Positions 8,201 to 17,660 are shown, counted from the stretch's first letter. The stretch is DNA of 64,000 nucleotides from Acidithiobacillus ferrianus (GCF_010378095.1 NZ_WNJL01000030.1:263413-327412), one strand, 5' to 3'. The notes: generated by a model not told the origin, from the letters alone. Numbers and translations: made by a program.

Positions 8201-9334
8201 ATGAGCAAAACCGAAAAACGCCACACAGAATATCATGAAAATCTAATTTTCAGACATGTTATTTTAGCATTAGGTCTCTGTTTGGGTGGGACTAAAGCAG
8301 CATATGCATTCGGTGGTGAATTTCCTTCTAAAGTTCCAGTACCCGCAAACAATCCTATGACACCCCAAAAAATTTCATTGGGTAAACAATTATACTTCGA
8401 TCCACGTTTGTCTCTTACGGGTGACGTATCTTGTGAAACCTGTCATGATGTCATGAGTAACGGAAGTGACAGTCTGCCACTGGCGTTCGGAGTACTTGGC
8501 CGAGTCGACACCCCCCGTCATGCACCATCAGTCTTCAACGCCGCCTTTAATACTGTACAATTTTGGGATGGACGCGCCAACAGTCTAGAAGCGCAAGCCA
8601 AAGGCCCCATCCTCAATCCAATCGAAATGGGAATGCCCAAAGCAGTAGACGTAGTCAAACGTTTACAGAAAATACCCGGTTATCGCAAAGAGTTTCGCCA
8701 TGTATATGGCAATAAAGATCCCATTACCTTTGACCACATCGTACAAGCTATTGCTACCTACGAACGCACTCTAGTAACACCAAATAGTCCGTATGATCGC
8801 TATGTCAAAGGTGATAAAATAGCGCTTAGCAAAAGTGCTATAGCCGGCATGAAAACCATTAGATCATTCGGGTGCGAGTCATGCCATGCCGGACCTATGT
8901 TTGACAACCCTGGTACCCCTATGGGGACTGGGTGGTTCCAAAAATTCCCTGTGCAACCACACAATCCAGTTTGTGCGAAATATGTACAAAAATACCATCT
9001 CATGGATGATCCTGGTCGCTTTGATGTAACTCACAATCCAGCTGACATGCATTTATTCAAGGTTCCCAGTTGGCGTAACGTTGCCTTAGAAGCGCCCTAC
9101 TTCCAAAATGGTTCTGTGCGTACTTTACCGACCGCAGTACGGGTCATGGCTGCTTGCCAACTAGGTTTGACAGTTACAGACAAACAAGTACATGATATTG
9201 TTTCTTTTTTAGATAGTCTCACGGGAAAGTTTCCTAAAGAGGTAGCGCCACGGCTTCCTGAAACACCAAACAGCACTATTATGATGAATGTTTCCCGATT
9301 ACAAAAAGTTGCGCTGAAAAATAAAGAGAACTGA
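8201..9334 (+). CDS. Diheme cytochrome c peroxidase (CCP/MauG family)
   Basis: 377 residues from ATG 8201. This start was chosen because AAGGAC lies 3-8 bp ahead and upstream in-frame codons belong to the IS. An N-terminal hydrophobic stretch ending AAYAFG (residues ~17-38) is the export signal. Two heme-binding motifs are present: CETCH at 78-82 and CESCH at 225-229. Conserved CCP segments include HAPSVFNAAFNTVQFWDGRA, ERTLVTPNSPYDRY and FKVPSWRNVALEAPYFQNG. The enzyme reduces H2O2 in the periplasm with electrons from a cytochrome or cupredoxin. The gene is AT-rich compared with the operon to its right. The IS ends 7 bp upstream, so the native promoter has been displaced. Confidence 0.92.
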   Translation: MSKTEKRHTEYHENLIFRHVILALGLCLGGTKAAYAFGGEFPSKVPVPANNPMTPQKISLGKQLYFDPRLSLTGDVSCETCHDVMSNGSDSLPLAFGVLGRVDTPRHAPSVFNAAFNTVQFWDGRANSLEAQAKGPILNPIEMGMPKAVDVVKRLQKIPGYRKEFRHVYGNKDPITFDHIVQAIATYERTLVTPNSPYDRYVKGDKIALSKSAIAGMKTIRSFGCESCHAGPMFDNPGTPMGTGWFQKFPVQPHNPVCAKYVQKYHLMDDPGRFDVTHNPADMHLFKVPSWRNVALEAPYFQNGSVRTLPTAVRVMAACQLGLTVTDKQVHDIVSFLDSLTGKFPKEVAPRLPETPNSTIMMNVSRLQKVALKNKEN

Positions 9335-10256
9335 TTTTTCAACTGGTTGTAAATTTCATTCTGCGGTGTTGCCTGCCGCCTCAACGGCGGGCCCCGCCCC
9401 GTGCTTACTTTCCCGCCCGCTAAACTGTTATCCATACCCATTTGTTGTTGTATGGCTTGATATGCCCAGCGTCTTGGCATCGGCCGACAGCAAGAAAACC
9501 ATAAAGCAAAGAGTATGTTTTAATATCATACCATATTCAACCATATTATATTCTTCGACCCCCTCGGGGGGTGCGCGGCGCGCCGTGTGGTATTTTATCC
9601 CTCGCATTTTCGGCTGCAGATGTGCTCACTTCTGTTATATCGGTCAAATGAACAAGGCGTAATTTTATCCAACCAATCCGCACCCCCTCTCTATGTTCAT
9701 TGGTTTTTAAATGAATATCTATTTAAAGCATAATGCCGCACCCATGCTTCAAGTCGGTTGTAATATGTTTCATAAAGGGCGTTCGGCCGCGCTTAGAAGG
9801 TGCATGATAATCAAAAAGATATTAAAATAATTACTTGCTTATATGTCTATATTTACATATTGACTGGTGGCGGAAACATTTTCAAACGCTGCAGAGTAAT
9901 TATCTGTTTTTATTATGTTTATCGTTCTCCATCGTAGCGCTTAGCATAAAACGTAGAGACACACGAAGTATCTGCCTTGCTGTAACTGAAAAAAATATTG
10001 CAAAGTGTAGCAATTTATACTAAATAGGGTGTTTGGATGTACTTCGGCATCCTGTTTAGTGCTTAGGATTCGACGGGGAATGGTAGAAAAGATTTCATAA
10101 GTTTTTACTATGTCTCTGCAGCGACAATAATCTGTCTTTATGACGGTGTTTGTTTGCTGGGGTTTTGTGTGTGGCGAGTCTGGCGAGAAGACCGGACCTA
10201 TGAGCGTATATTTTTTAGCTAATATGCCTTAAAGCGCATACCGCAAAGGGGGGGTT
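9335..10256. other. Long intergenic region upstream of the rus operon
   Basis: About 920 bp without a convincing gene. It contains GC hairpins in AT-rich sequence: CCGCC..GGCGG near 9377-9391, and a C5/G6 palindrome at 9559-9571 followed by GCGCGGCGCGCC. The last 150 bp should carry the rus operon promoters, since the AT-rich stretch ATATTTTTTAGCTAATATG lies at about 10208-10226. Short open frames here have no ribosome binding sites. The GC hairpins may be the CCP gene terminator or repeated elements. Confidence 0.5.
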
Positions 10257-11714
10257 ATGGCTTCACTGTCCATGAGTTTGAAAAACAAGCAGGTGATCGT
10301 AGCATTAGCAGCGGTAAGTGGATTGTTTTTATCTTCAAGTGCTTGGGCGCTGCCTTCTTTCGCACGGCAGACAGGTTGGTCTTGCGCAGCCTGTCATACG
10401 TCCTATCCACAGTTGACCCCGATGGGCAGAATGTTCAAGTTGTTGGGGTTCACCACGACAAATCTTCAACATCAACAGAAACTGGAAGCGCGTTTCGGGA
10501 AAAGTGTCGGACTGCTTCTGTCCCGGGTTTCACAGTTCTCTATTTTCGTACAGGCGTCAGCCACCAATGTTGCAGGTGGACAGGCGGCATTCGGCGGCAC
10601 CAATACGAACGCTTCCCCAAATAATAACATTCAATTTCCACAACAGGTTAGCTTGTTCTATGCGGGTGAAATCACACCGCACATAGGCGATTTTTTACAT
10701 TTAACCTATTCCGGTGGGGGTAGCGCGACTGGCGCCGGCGGATTTAGCTTCGATGATTCCAGTATCGTTTGGGCTCATCCCTGGAAGTTAGGCACGAATA
10801 ACCTTTTGGTCACGGGTGTGGATGTCAACAATACACCCACCGCGATGGATCTGTGGAACACCACCCCGGATTGGCAGGCACCATTTTTTACCTCGGACTA
10901 CTCATCCTGGGGGCACGTACCTCAGCCATTCATTGTAAACTCAGCCGGTGCGGCGTATCCACTAGCTGGCCTTGGCACATACGTCGCGGATATTTTTGGG
11001 CCTAACAAAGCTAATTGGCTCTACGCAGATGCGGACGTATATACGAATGCGCAGGGAACGCAACTCAATCCCGTTGGCAACTTCGCCAATTATAATGGCG
11101 GACCCAATGGTAGACTTTCAGGGGCGGCGCCCTACGTCCGTCTGGCCTATCAACACGATTGGGGCGACTGGAACTGGGAAGTTGGTGCGTATGGTATGTG
11201 GTCCAGCGTGTATGATAGCCCAAACACCAAAACGGGCCCCATTGATCAATTCGATGATTATGATCTAGATACCCAACTCCAATGGCTGGACACCAACACC
11301 AATAACAACGTGACGGTACGCGCGGCATGGGTGAATGAGCAACAGCGTTTTGGTGCAGGCAGTACATCTTCGAGTTTGTCTTCAGGGAACTTGAATTTCT
11401 TTAACCTGAACGCGACCTACTGGTATCACGATCATTATGGTATCCAGGGCGGTTATCGCAACGTGTGGGGAACTGCTAACCCTGCGCTCTACAACAATCC
11501 TAATACTGGCTACACCTACTCAGCTAATGGCTCTCCAGACACAAGTAATGAGTGGATAGAGGCCTCCTATCTGCCGTGGTGGAATACCCGGTTCTCCCTG
11601 CGATATGTCATATACAACAAGTTCAGGGGAGTGGGCGCACCATCCTCATCCACATCTGGATATGGGGCATCTAGTTATAACACCCTTGAGCTGCTGGCCT
11701 GGATAGCGTACTAG
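10257..11714 (+). CDS. cyc2: Cyc2, outer-membrane monoheme cytochrome c / Fe(II) oxidase
   Basis: 485 residues. Signal peptide 1-31 (ends SSSAWA), then a single heme motif CAACH at 43-47 in the N-terminal plug, followed by a long amphipathic beta-strand region ending in LLAWIAY with the aromatic C-terminus of outer-membrane barrels. This is the fused porin-cytochrome known to take electrons from Fe(II) at the cell surface in A. ferrooxidans. AAAGGGGGGG ribosome binding site. First gene of the rus operon; cyc1 starts 11 bp after its stop. Recognised by order and domain layout. Confidence 0.95.
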   Translation: MASLSMSLKNKQVIVALAAVSGLFLSSSAWALPSFARQTGWSCAACHTSYPQLTPMGRMFKLLGFTTTNLQHQQKLEARFGKSVGLLLSRVSQFSIFVQASATNVAGGQAAFGGTNTNASPNNNIQFPQQVSLFYAGEITPHIGDFLHLTYSGGGSATGAGGFSFDDSSIVWAHPWKLGTNNLLVTGVDVNNTPTAMDLWNTTPDWQAPFFTSDYSSWGHVPQPFIVNSAGAAYPLAGLGTYVADIFGPNKANWLYADADVYTNAQGTQLNPVGNFANYNGGPNGRLSGAAPYVRLAYQHDWGDWNWEVGAYGMWSSVYDSPNTKTGPIDQFDDYDLDTQLQWLDTNTNNNVTVRAAWVNEQQRFGAGSTSSSLSSGNLNFFNLNATYWYHDHYGIQGGYRNVWGTANPALYNNPNTGYTYSANGSPDTSNEWIEASYLPWWNTRFSLRYVIYNKFRGVGAPSSSTSGYGASSYNTLELLAWIAY

Positions 11715-11725
11715 GAGACGAAGAC

Positions 11726-12415
11726 ATGATGACACACCTAAACAACCCCGGGCTCCCGGATAACAAGCAGAACGGTGCAACCAAACAAAAAAGAGCGATG
11801 GGCAAACCAGTGGCGCTGCTGATACTGAGTTCGCTTCTGGCAGTAGCTGGACAGGCGAGCGCCGCGGGTGGAGCGGGAGGACCGGCTCCATACCGTGTTT
11901 CCAGCGATTGTATGATATGCCATGGTATGACCGGTCATAACACGCTCTATCCGATTGTGCCTCGCTTGGCCGGACAGCATAAGGGATACCTGGAGTTGCA
12001 GTTGAAGCAGTTTAAGGATCGGTCTCGGGGGGATCAGAACGGTGAGATTTATATGTGGCCGGTGGCCCAATCTCTGACCGCTGCCGAGATGAAAGAACTG
12101 GCCAGTTACTTCGCGGCCCAGAAACCTGTGATGCAAAGCAGTGGAATCAAGCATGCGGGCATTAAAGAGGGGAAGGTCATCTTTAACCAGGGTGTCGCCG
12201 CCGCGCAGATCCCAGCCTGCATGGAGTGCCATGGATCGGATGGTCAAGGGGCGGGTGCATTTCCCCGTTTGGCGGGTCAGCGGTACGGATATATTGTCCA
12301 GCAGTTGACGTATTTCCATAATGGTACGCGGGTAAATAGCCTGATGAACCAGATTGCGAAAAATATAACCGTGGCACAGATGAAGGATGTGGCGGCTTAT
12401 CTCTCGTCTTTGTAA
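11726..12415 (+). CDS. cyc1: Cyc1, diheme cytochrome c4
   Basis: 229 residues with an N-terminal membrane or signal segment (residues ~27-47) and two c-type domains, each with one heme motif: CMICH (62-66) and CMECH (165-169). Each domain has the c4 pattern PRLAGQ followed by YLELQLKQF or YIVQQLTYF. It transfers electrons in the periplasm from rusticyanin to the aa3 oxidase. Starts 11 bp after cyc2. Confidence 0.95.
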   Translation: MMTHLNNPGLPDNKQNGATKQKRAMGKPVALLILSSLLAVAGQASAAGGAGGPAPYRVSSDCMICHGMTGHNTLYPIVPRLAGQHKGYLELQLKQFKDRSRGDQNGEIYMWPVAQSLTAAEMKELASYFAAQKPVMQSSGIKHAGIKEGKVIFNQGVAAAQIPACMECHGSDGQGAGAFPRLAGQRYGYIVQQLTYFHNGTRVNSLMNQIAKNITVAQMKDVAAYLSSL

Positions 12416-12520
12416 CGATTACCAAAGGAACTCATATCTCGGCTGACGTGGAGCCCGAATTGCTCTACGTCGGTTGGGGCTGTGCGTAGGTTATGCACGT
12501 TTGCGCGGAGGAATAGAAGT

Positions 12521-13072
12521 ATGGCGGCAGGAAGAGGTACGGCTACGGTGCTCATATCCGTTGTGGTATGCGCGGCAGTCATTGTGGGCGCTCTGCAGTG
12601 GGAAAAAGGGGTTGCATTGCCGAGTCCATCTGGACAGGTCATCAATGGCGTACACCATTATACGATTGACGAGTTCAATTATTATTACAAACCCGATCGC
12701 CTCACTTGGCACGTCGGTGAAAAGGTAGAGCTAACGATTCATAATAGATCACAATCAGCGCCGCCGATCGCGCATCAGTTTTCCATCGGACGGACCCTGG
12801 TTTCCCGCAACAATGGTTTCCCCAAGTCACAAGCCATAGCGGTGGGTTGGAAAGACAATTTCTTTGATGGGGTCCCTATCACCAGTGGCGGTCAGACGGG
12901 ACCCATACCCGCATTCTCCGTCAGCCTGAACGGCGGTGACAAATATACCTTCAGTTTTGTGGTACCCAACAAACCCGGCAAATGGGAGTACGGCTGTTTT
13001 CTCCAGACCGGGGAGCACTTCATGAATGGGATGCACGGGGTGATCGATATATTACCGGCGCAAGGCAGTTAA
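12521..13072 (+). CDS. acoP: AcoP, membrane-anchored cupredoxin partner of the aa3 oxidase
   Basis: 183 residues from ATG 12521, chosen for the GCGGAGGAA ribosome binding site. N-terminal transmembrane anchor (residues 9-25). The cupredoxin domain has the full copper ligand set: His 85 (PPIAHQF), Cys 159, His 166 and Met 171 in a C-X6-H-X4-M loop. In A. ferrooxidans the protein coded between cyc1 and coxB (AcoP) is a periplasm-facing red copper protein that associates with the cytochrome oxidase; the identity rests on position and motif. It probably stabilises the oxidase or takes part in electron transfer. Confidence 0.9.
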   Translation: MAAGRGTATVLISVVVCAAVIVGALQWEKGVALPSPSGQVINGVHHYTIDEFNYYYKPDRLTWHVGEKVELTIHNRSQSAPPIAHQFSIGRTLVSRNNGFPKSQAIAVGWKDNFFDGVPITSGGQTGPIPAFSVSLNGGDKYTFSFVVPNKPGKWEYGCFLQTGEHFMNGMHGVIDILPAQGS

Positions 13073-13086
13073 TCAGAGAGGGCATT

Positions 13087-13851
13087 ATGAACGCTGCAAA
13101 AGAAAATTTATGGAAAGCTTTCCGTGGCCTTGTGCTGGTATGGATTGTGGGCATGGCGATCGGCGAGACGCTGATCGCCTGGGGCATCAACAACTGGCCG
13201 CTCGTGGGGAGTGTCCAGGCCCGTATCACGGCGGACGCGACCACGTATCTGATGTGGCAGGCCGTGGCGATCTACGTGCTGGTGGGCGGGGCGATTGTCT
13301 ATAGCGCGATGCGCTTTCGCGCCTCGTCGGCATCGGATGCGGTGATTCCGGAGAACCAAAAACGTACCTGGGCCCCTTTCGTGGTGACTTGGCTGGTCCT
13401 GGCGATCGGCATCAACCTGGCCAATACCATTTATCCCGGCATGGTGGGCTTGGAACAGCTCTGGGCCATTCAGATGGACACCAAGAGTCCTCTGGTGGTC
13501 GATGTGACTGCACAGCAATGGAAGTGGACGTTTTCCTATCCGAAGCAGGGGGTCACGGATGTTTCCCAACTGGTGGTTCCCGAGGGACGCACCATAGACT
13601 TCGTGCTGCGGACCAAGGATGTTATGCACGATTTCTGGGTGCCTGCCTGGGGGGAGAAGAAGGATGTCATTCCCAATGAGGTAAGGCACCTGTTTATCAC
13701 ACCGACCGCCCTGGGGTCCACCGCCACGAACCCGATGCTCCGGGTGCAGTGCGCCATGATCTGTGGCAATGGCCACCCATTGATGCGCGCCCCGGTGAAG
13801 GTGGTCACCGCGGCCAAGTTCAAGACATGGGTGTCAAACAATAGTTTTTAA
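13087..13851 (+). CDS. coxB: Cytochrome c oxidase subunit II (aa3-type)
   Basis: 254 residues from ATG 13087, 14 bp after acoP. Hydrophobic segments lie at about 13-38, 53-75 and 92-113, then a periplasmic CuA domain. The aromatic stretch QQWKWTFSYP is present, with the first CuA His in DVMHDFWVPAWG and the loop C222-X3-C226-X3-H230-X2-M233. The usual Glu in the loop (CSELCG in many subunits) is replaced by Met (CAMICG). It receives electrons from Cyc1 or rusticyanin and passes them to subunit I. Confidence 0.94.
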   Translation: MNAAKENLWKAFRGLVLVWIVGMAIGETLIAWGINNWPLVGSVQARITADATTYLMWQAVAIYVLVGGAIVYSAMRFRASSASDAVIPENQKRTWAPFVVTWLVLAIGINLANTIYPGMVGLEQLWAIQMDTKSPLVVDVTAQQWKWTFSYPKQGVTDVSQLVVPEGRTIDFVLRTKDVMHDFWVPAWGEKKDVIPNEVRHLFITPTALGSTATNPMLRVQCAMICGNGHPLMRAPVKVVTAAKFKTWVSNNSF

Positions 13852-13911
13852 GGCGCCGATGAAGTTTTGATCGCATCTGGAATAAGTATTATAGGTAAGG
13901 AGAAACACCGT

Positions 13912-15795
13912 ATGGCAACCAATGAAATGCAGGCGCAAGCGCTGAATGAGACGGGGGGTGGCAAGACTTCGTTCGCGATCAGCATGCTGTTTCCACTCTT
14001 TCGCGCGACGCTGTGGGGTTTGACCGGATATTTTGCCGCGGCATGGATCACCGCGGCGCTGCTTGGGAGCGTCATCGTGAATCCGCTGCCTGCCACGGTG
14101 GGGTATATCGTGGGGTTAGTGGGCTGGCTGATGGGCAGCGGTCTTTGGGAGGGGTGGATTCGCCGCGCGTTCGGCGGGGCCGAAGCGCCCGCATACACCG
14201 GCGTGGAACGTTACTTTCGTTTCGGGCCCGATTCAAAATCTACGGCGGTGCGGTACGTGGTGTTCAACGTGGTCGCATTCTTCTTCGCGGGCCTGGCAGC
14301 CATGGCTATTCGGGTGGAACTGCTGACGCCAGATTCGACGGGCTGGTGGATGTCGACGATCCATTACAATATGACCTTTGGCATCCACGGCCTGATGATG
14401 CTGCTAGCGGTTGCCGCATCTGTCATCGTGGGTGGTGTCGGCTATTATCTGGTGCCCTTGATGCTCGGCGTCAGAAATGTGGTATTTCCAAAACTCCTAG
14501 GGCTTAGCTGGTGGCTCTTGCCACCGGCGGCCTTTGCCGTGTTTATGAGTCCAACGATCGGGGGATTTCAAACCGGCTGGTGGGGTTATCCGCCATTGGC
14601 GCAGAATAGCGGCAGCGGTATCGTGTTCTACGTCCTGGGTGCCGCAACCCTTCTTACCGCGTCGGTGCTCGGCGCAATCAATATCGCAGGGACCATGGTT
14701 TACATGCGGGCCAAGGGGATGAGCCTGGGGCGTGTTCCCATCTTTGTGTGGGGGTTATTTGCCGCCTCGACCATCCTTATCGTCGAAGCCCCGGCCACCT
14801 TCACAGGCGCGCTCATGGATTTGTCCGATATGATCCTCGGAAGTCATTTCTACACCGGCCCGACTGGCCATCCTCTGGCCTACATGGATCAGTTCTGGTT
14901 CCTGTTTCACCCGGAGGTATATGTTTTTGCGCTTCCTGCCTTTGCTATCTGGCTGGAGATCCTTCCGGCTGCGGCGAAGCGTCCGCTGTTTGCCAGAAAC
15001 TGGGCCATCGCGGGATTGGTCGGTGTTTCCATGCTGGGGGCGATGCTGGGGGTTCATCACTATTTTACCGCGGTGAGTCCGGCGCGCATGCCCATATTCA
15101 TGACATTTACAGAAACGGTATCCATTCCCACCGGATTTATTTATTTGTCAGCTATCGGGACCCTCTGGGGAGGGCGGTTAAAAATCAATGCGGCGGTACT
15201 GTTGGTGCTTATGGCCATGATGAACTTCCTGGTTGGTGGTTTGACCGGTATATTCAATGCCGACGTACCAGCGGATCTTCAACTCCACAATACCTATTGG
15301 GTGGTCGCGCACTTCCACTACACCATCCTGGGCGCCGTTATTTTTACCTGGATAGCCGCGCTGTATTGGTGGTTCCCCAAGGTCACCGGCCGCAAGATCA
15401 ACGAGTTCTGGGGAAAATTTCACGCATGGTGGTTTTTCGTATTTTTCAATTGCACGTTCTTCCCCATGTTTATCGCTGGAATTGAGGGGATGAATCGGCG
15501 TATTGCCATCTACCTGCCTTACCTGCATGGCATCAATCTATTCATATCCATCTCTGCGTTCCTGCTCGGCGCGGGCTTCCTCATCCCGCTGGCAAACCTT
15601 GTCTATAGTTGGCGTCGTGGAGAAAAAGCCGAGCCAAACCCATGGGGCAGTAAGGGCTTGGAATGGCAAATAAAATCACCCACGCCGTATATACCCTTCC
15701 CGGAAGGAACGGAGCCGGAGGTCGTCGGCCCGAATGACAACTATGCTGCTGGATCAAAAGAACCCTTTGTCTGGGTCTCCACACCCAGCAAATAA
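13912..15795 (+). CDS. coxA: Cytochrome c oxidase subunit I (aa3-type)
   Basis: 627 residues from ATG 13912 with an AAGGAG ribosome binding site. About 14 hydrophobic helices. Metal ligands are visible: heme a His at 159 (FGIHGLMM), CuB His 333 with the cross-linking Tyr 337 (HPEVY), the CuB pair His 382-383 (GVHHYF), and His 467/469 in VVAHFHYTI for hemes a3 and a. This is the catalytic core reducing O2 to water in the inner membrane and the terminal acceptor for Fe(II) electrons. The N-terminal ~100 residues are longer than in many subunits I and include an extra hydrophobic region. Confidence 0.95.
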   Translation: MATNEMQAQALNETGGGKTSFAISMLFPLFRATLWGLTGYFAAAWITAALLGSVIVNPLPATVGYIVGLVGWLMGSGLWEGWIRRAFGGAEAPAYTGVERYFRFGPDSKSTAVRYVVFNVVAFFFAGLAAMAIRVELLTPDSTGWWMSTIHYNMTFGIHGLMMLLAVAASVIVGGVGYYLVPLMLGVRNVVFPKLLGLSWWLLPPAAFAVFMSPTIGGFQTGWWGYPPLAQNSGSGIVFYVLGAATLLTASVLGAINIAGTMVYMRAKGMSLGRVPIFVWGLFAASTILIVEAPATFTGALMDLSDMILGSHFYTGPTGHPLAYMDQFWFLFHPEVYVFALPAFAIWLEILPAAAKRPLFARNWAIAGLVGVSMLGAMLGVHHYFTAVSPARMPIFMTFTETVSIPTGFIYLSAIGTLWGGRLKINAAVLLVLMAMMNFLVGGLTGIFNADVPADLQLHNTYWVVAHFHYTILGAVIFTWIAALYWWFPKVTGRKINEFWGKFHAWWFFVFFNCTFFPMFIAGIEGMNRRIAIYLPYLHGINLFISISAFLLGAGFLIPLANLVYSWRRGEKAEPNPWGSKGLEWQIKSPTPYIPFPEGTEPEVVGPNDNYAAGSKEPFVWVSTPSK

Positions 15796-15813
15796 ATTAG
15801 GAGGAATTAAATT

Positions 15814-16368
15814 ATGGCAGAAAATGGTTATGCTAGCTTAATGGATCCCGCTCCTGAGCGGGCGAAGCGGGGGGCGTTTTTCTTTCTGACGCTGTTTGCG
15901 TCGATTGTCTTTGCGATGTGGGATCTCGCGCGTTTCCTGTGGGGAGGGACCGGGGTCCCGAGCACGCTGAATATGGGCGTGGGTATTGGTCTCACCGTTC
16001 TGATGTTGATCAGCCTGGTGCCGGTCTTTGGCGCGCAGAGAAAGCTTAATCAAGGCGATGATAAAGGCATTCTCAGCAGCATGGGCGCCCTGCTGGTTGT
16101 TGCGGTGATAATGATCTGTGGGATTGTCTACAGTTGGACCTCGTTACCTATCAGCAGTGGCTACGGAGGCATTTATGACATCACCACAGGATGGTTTTTG
16201 TTGCACTTTGTGGCCGCCATCCTGGCGTTTCTTGCGACCATTATGAAAGGAAGCCGCACACCGGAGCGTGCGAAAAGAGAACGATGGGTGTCCTACAATG
16301 TGCTTATGTACTGGGGCGGGATGGTTGTTCTATGGGTGGTTTTCTTTGGCATCTTCTATCTGGCATGA
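15814..16368 (+). CDS. coxC: Cytochrome c oxidase subunit III-like protein
   Basis: 184 residues, with AGGAGG ribosome binding site 18 bp after coxA. Five hydrophobic segments are visible (from about residues 22, 48, 80, 115 and 160). It is shorter than the seven-helix subunit III and matches by position the coxC of the rus operon. A structural subunit of the aa3 complex. Confidence 0.88.
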   Translation: MAENGYASLMDPAPERAKRGAFFFLTLFASIVFAMWDLARFLWGGTGVPSTLNMGVGIGLTVLMLISLVPVFGAQRKLNQGDDKGILSSMGALLVVAVIMICGIVYSWTSLPISSGYGGIYDITTGWFLLHFVAAILAFLATIMKGSRTPERAKRERWVSYNVLMYWGGMVVLWVVFFGIFYLA

Positions 16369-16410
16369 TTTTGCAGTGAATGGTCATCACGATACAGTGA
16401 GGTAGAACTA

Positions 16411-16605
16411 ATGGATATGTCGCATTTGTCGTTTATTATCCCGGCTGGGGCCGACACCCCGGCATTTTTCTGGTTGACAGGGTATATCGGATTCCCCGTG
16501 GTTTTTTTGAGCACATACTTCTGGTGGGTATTAAAAGAGGCTGCAAAGGAAGACCGGATACGCATCCTGAAGAAGGCTGAAAATAATCCATCTAGCGGTG
16601 GATGA
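16411..16605 (+). CDS. coxD: Cytochrome c oxidase small subunit IV-like protein
   Basis: 64 residues with one transmembrane helix (about 18-42: FFWLTGYIGFPVVFLSTYFW) and a charged C-terminus. GAGGTAGAA ribosome binding site. It corresponds by position to coxD in the rus operon, a small non-catalytic oxidase subunit. Confidence 0.85.
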   Translation: MDMSHLSFIIPAGADTPAFFWLTGYIGFPVVFLSTYFWWVLKEAAKEDRIRILKKAENNPSSGG

Positions 16606-16750
16606 ATCGGTACGCGTGAAGGGGGGGCGATAGCCCTCTGCTGATCTGTATGAATGTGGCACAGCGTGAATTTGGGTTTTTATGACGGGCATTGGGATAT
16701 CGGCGCTTTTTATGATATTGAGCATGTCCGTGTAATGGGGAGGGTTCATC

Positions 16751-16897
16751 ATGTCCGAAGAAGAATATTCCGTGGTCTGTGGTGATGGTGATGGTGATGA
16801 TGGGGCGTGGGACGGAAACACGGTCTTGATCATCGCGCTGTTGTGGGCTATTATAGCATTGGGCACTTATTACGCTGTGCTTAGGCTGTTGTTTTGA
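16751..16897 (+). CDS. Small single-pass membrane protein between coxD and rus
   Basis: 48 residues. ATG at 16751 has a GGGAGGG ribosome binding site six bases upstream. The N-terminal half is acidic (MSEEEYSVVCGDGDGDDG, with a Cys), the C-terminal half is one hydrophobic helix (TVLIIALLWAIIALGTYYAV) ending in RLLF. It fills part of the 426-bp gap between coxD and rus, in the same direction. The size and topology resemble small oxidase subunits or assembly helpers. No family recognised, and expression is not proven. Confidence 0.55.
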   Translation: MSEEEYSVVCGDGDGDDGAWDGNTVLIIALLWAIIALGTYYAVLRLLF

Positions 16898-17031
16898 GGT
16901 GTCTGTTTAATTGGGGTGGTTGGGGTGACGGAGCTGGTGCGGTAGCGTGTGACCTGGCCGGAGGACTGACGCTTTGCTCTACCACGGTATTTGGTTCAAA
17001 TCATGTTAAACGTAAGGAGAAACCATAAGTT

Positions 17032-17595
17032 ATGAATACGCAGAAAAAACGCAAAAGAACTGCTCTGTATTCTGTTGGTGCCGCTGCTATTCTGGCTGCC
17101 ACACTGAGTATGAGCACCGCGATGGCCGCTACTTTGGATACTTCGTGGAAAGAGGCGACGCTTCCCCAGGTAAAAGCCATGCTGGCCAAAGACTCTGGAA
17201 AGGTCAGTGGTGATACGGTCATTTACAGCGGCAAGACAGTGCATGTAGTCGCAGCATCTGTTCTTCCAGGATTCCCGTTTCCGAGTTTTGAAGTGCATGA
17301 CAAAAAGAATCCGACTTTGGAAATCCCTGCGGGAGCGACGGTGGATGTGACCTTCATTAACCCTAACAAGGGGTTTGGCCACAGTTTTGATATTACCAAA
17401 AAAGGACCGCCTTATGCGGTTATGCCGGTGATTGATCCTATTGTCGCGGGTACTGGATTCAGTCCCGTTCCTAAGGGTGGAAAATTTGGATACACCAATT
17501 TTACTTGGCACCCGACGGCGGGCACTTATTACTACGTATGTCAGATACCTGGCCACGCGGCGACGGGGATGTTTGGTAAGATCATCGTCAAGTAA
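17032..17595 (+). CDS. rus: Rusticyanin, periplasmic blue copper protein
   Basis: 187-residue precursor. Basic N-terminus and signal peptide through about residue 32 (ends STAMA), then the mature protein starting near TLDTSWKEATLPQVK. All four copper ligands are visible: His in GFGHSFD, Cys in YYYVCQIPGH, the following His, and Met in ATGMFGK (His85, Cys138, His143, Met148 in mature numbering). It is the abundant acid-stable electron carrier between Cyc2 and the downstream cytochromes. AAGGAG ribosome binding site. A strong terminator follows. Confidence 0.97.
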   Translation: MNTQKKRKRTALYSVGAAAILAATLSMSTAMAATLDTSWKEATLPQVKAMLAKDSGKVSGDTVIYSGKTVHVVAASVLPGFPFPSFEVHDKKNPTLEIPAGATVDVTFINPNKGFGHSFDITKKGPPYAVMPVIDPIVAGTGFSPVPKGGKFGYTNFTWHPTAGTYYYVCQIPGHAATGMFGKIIVK

Positions 17596-17660
17596 GCGGT
17601 TTGGGCACTGCGGTATCACAAGATCATTCTGGTGATTGCGGTGCCCGGCATGCAAGACGT

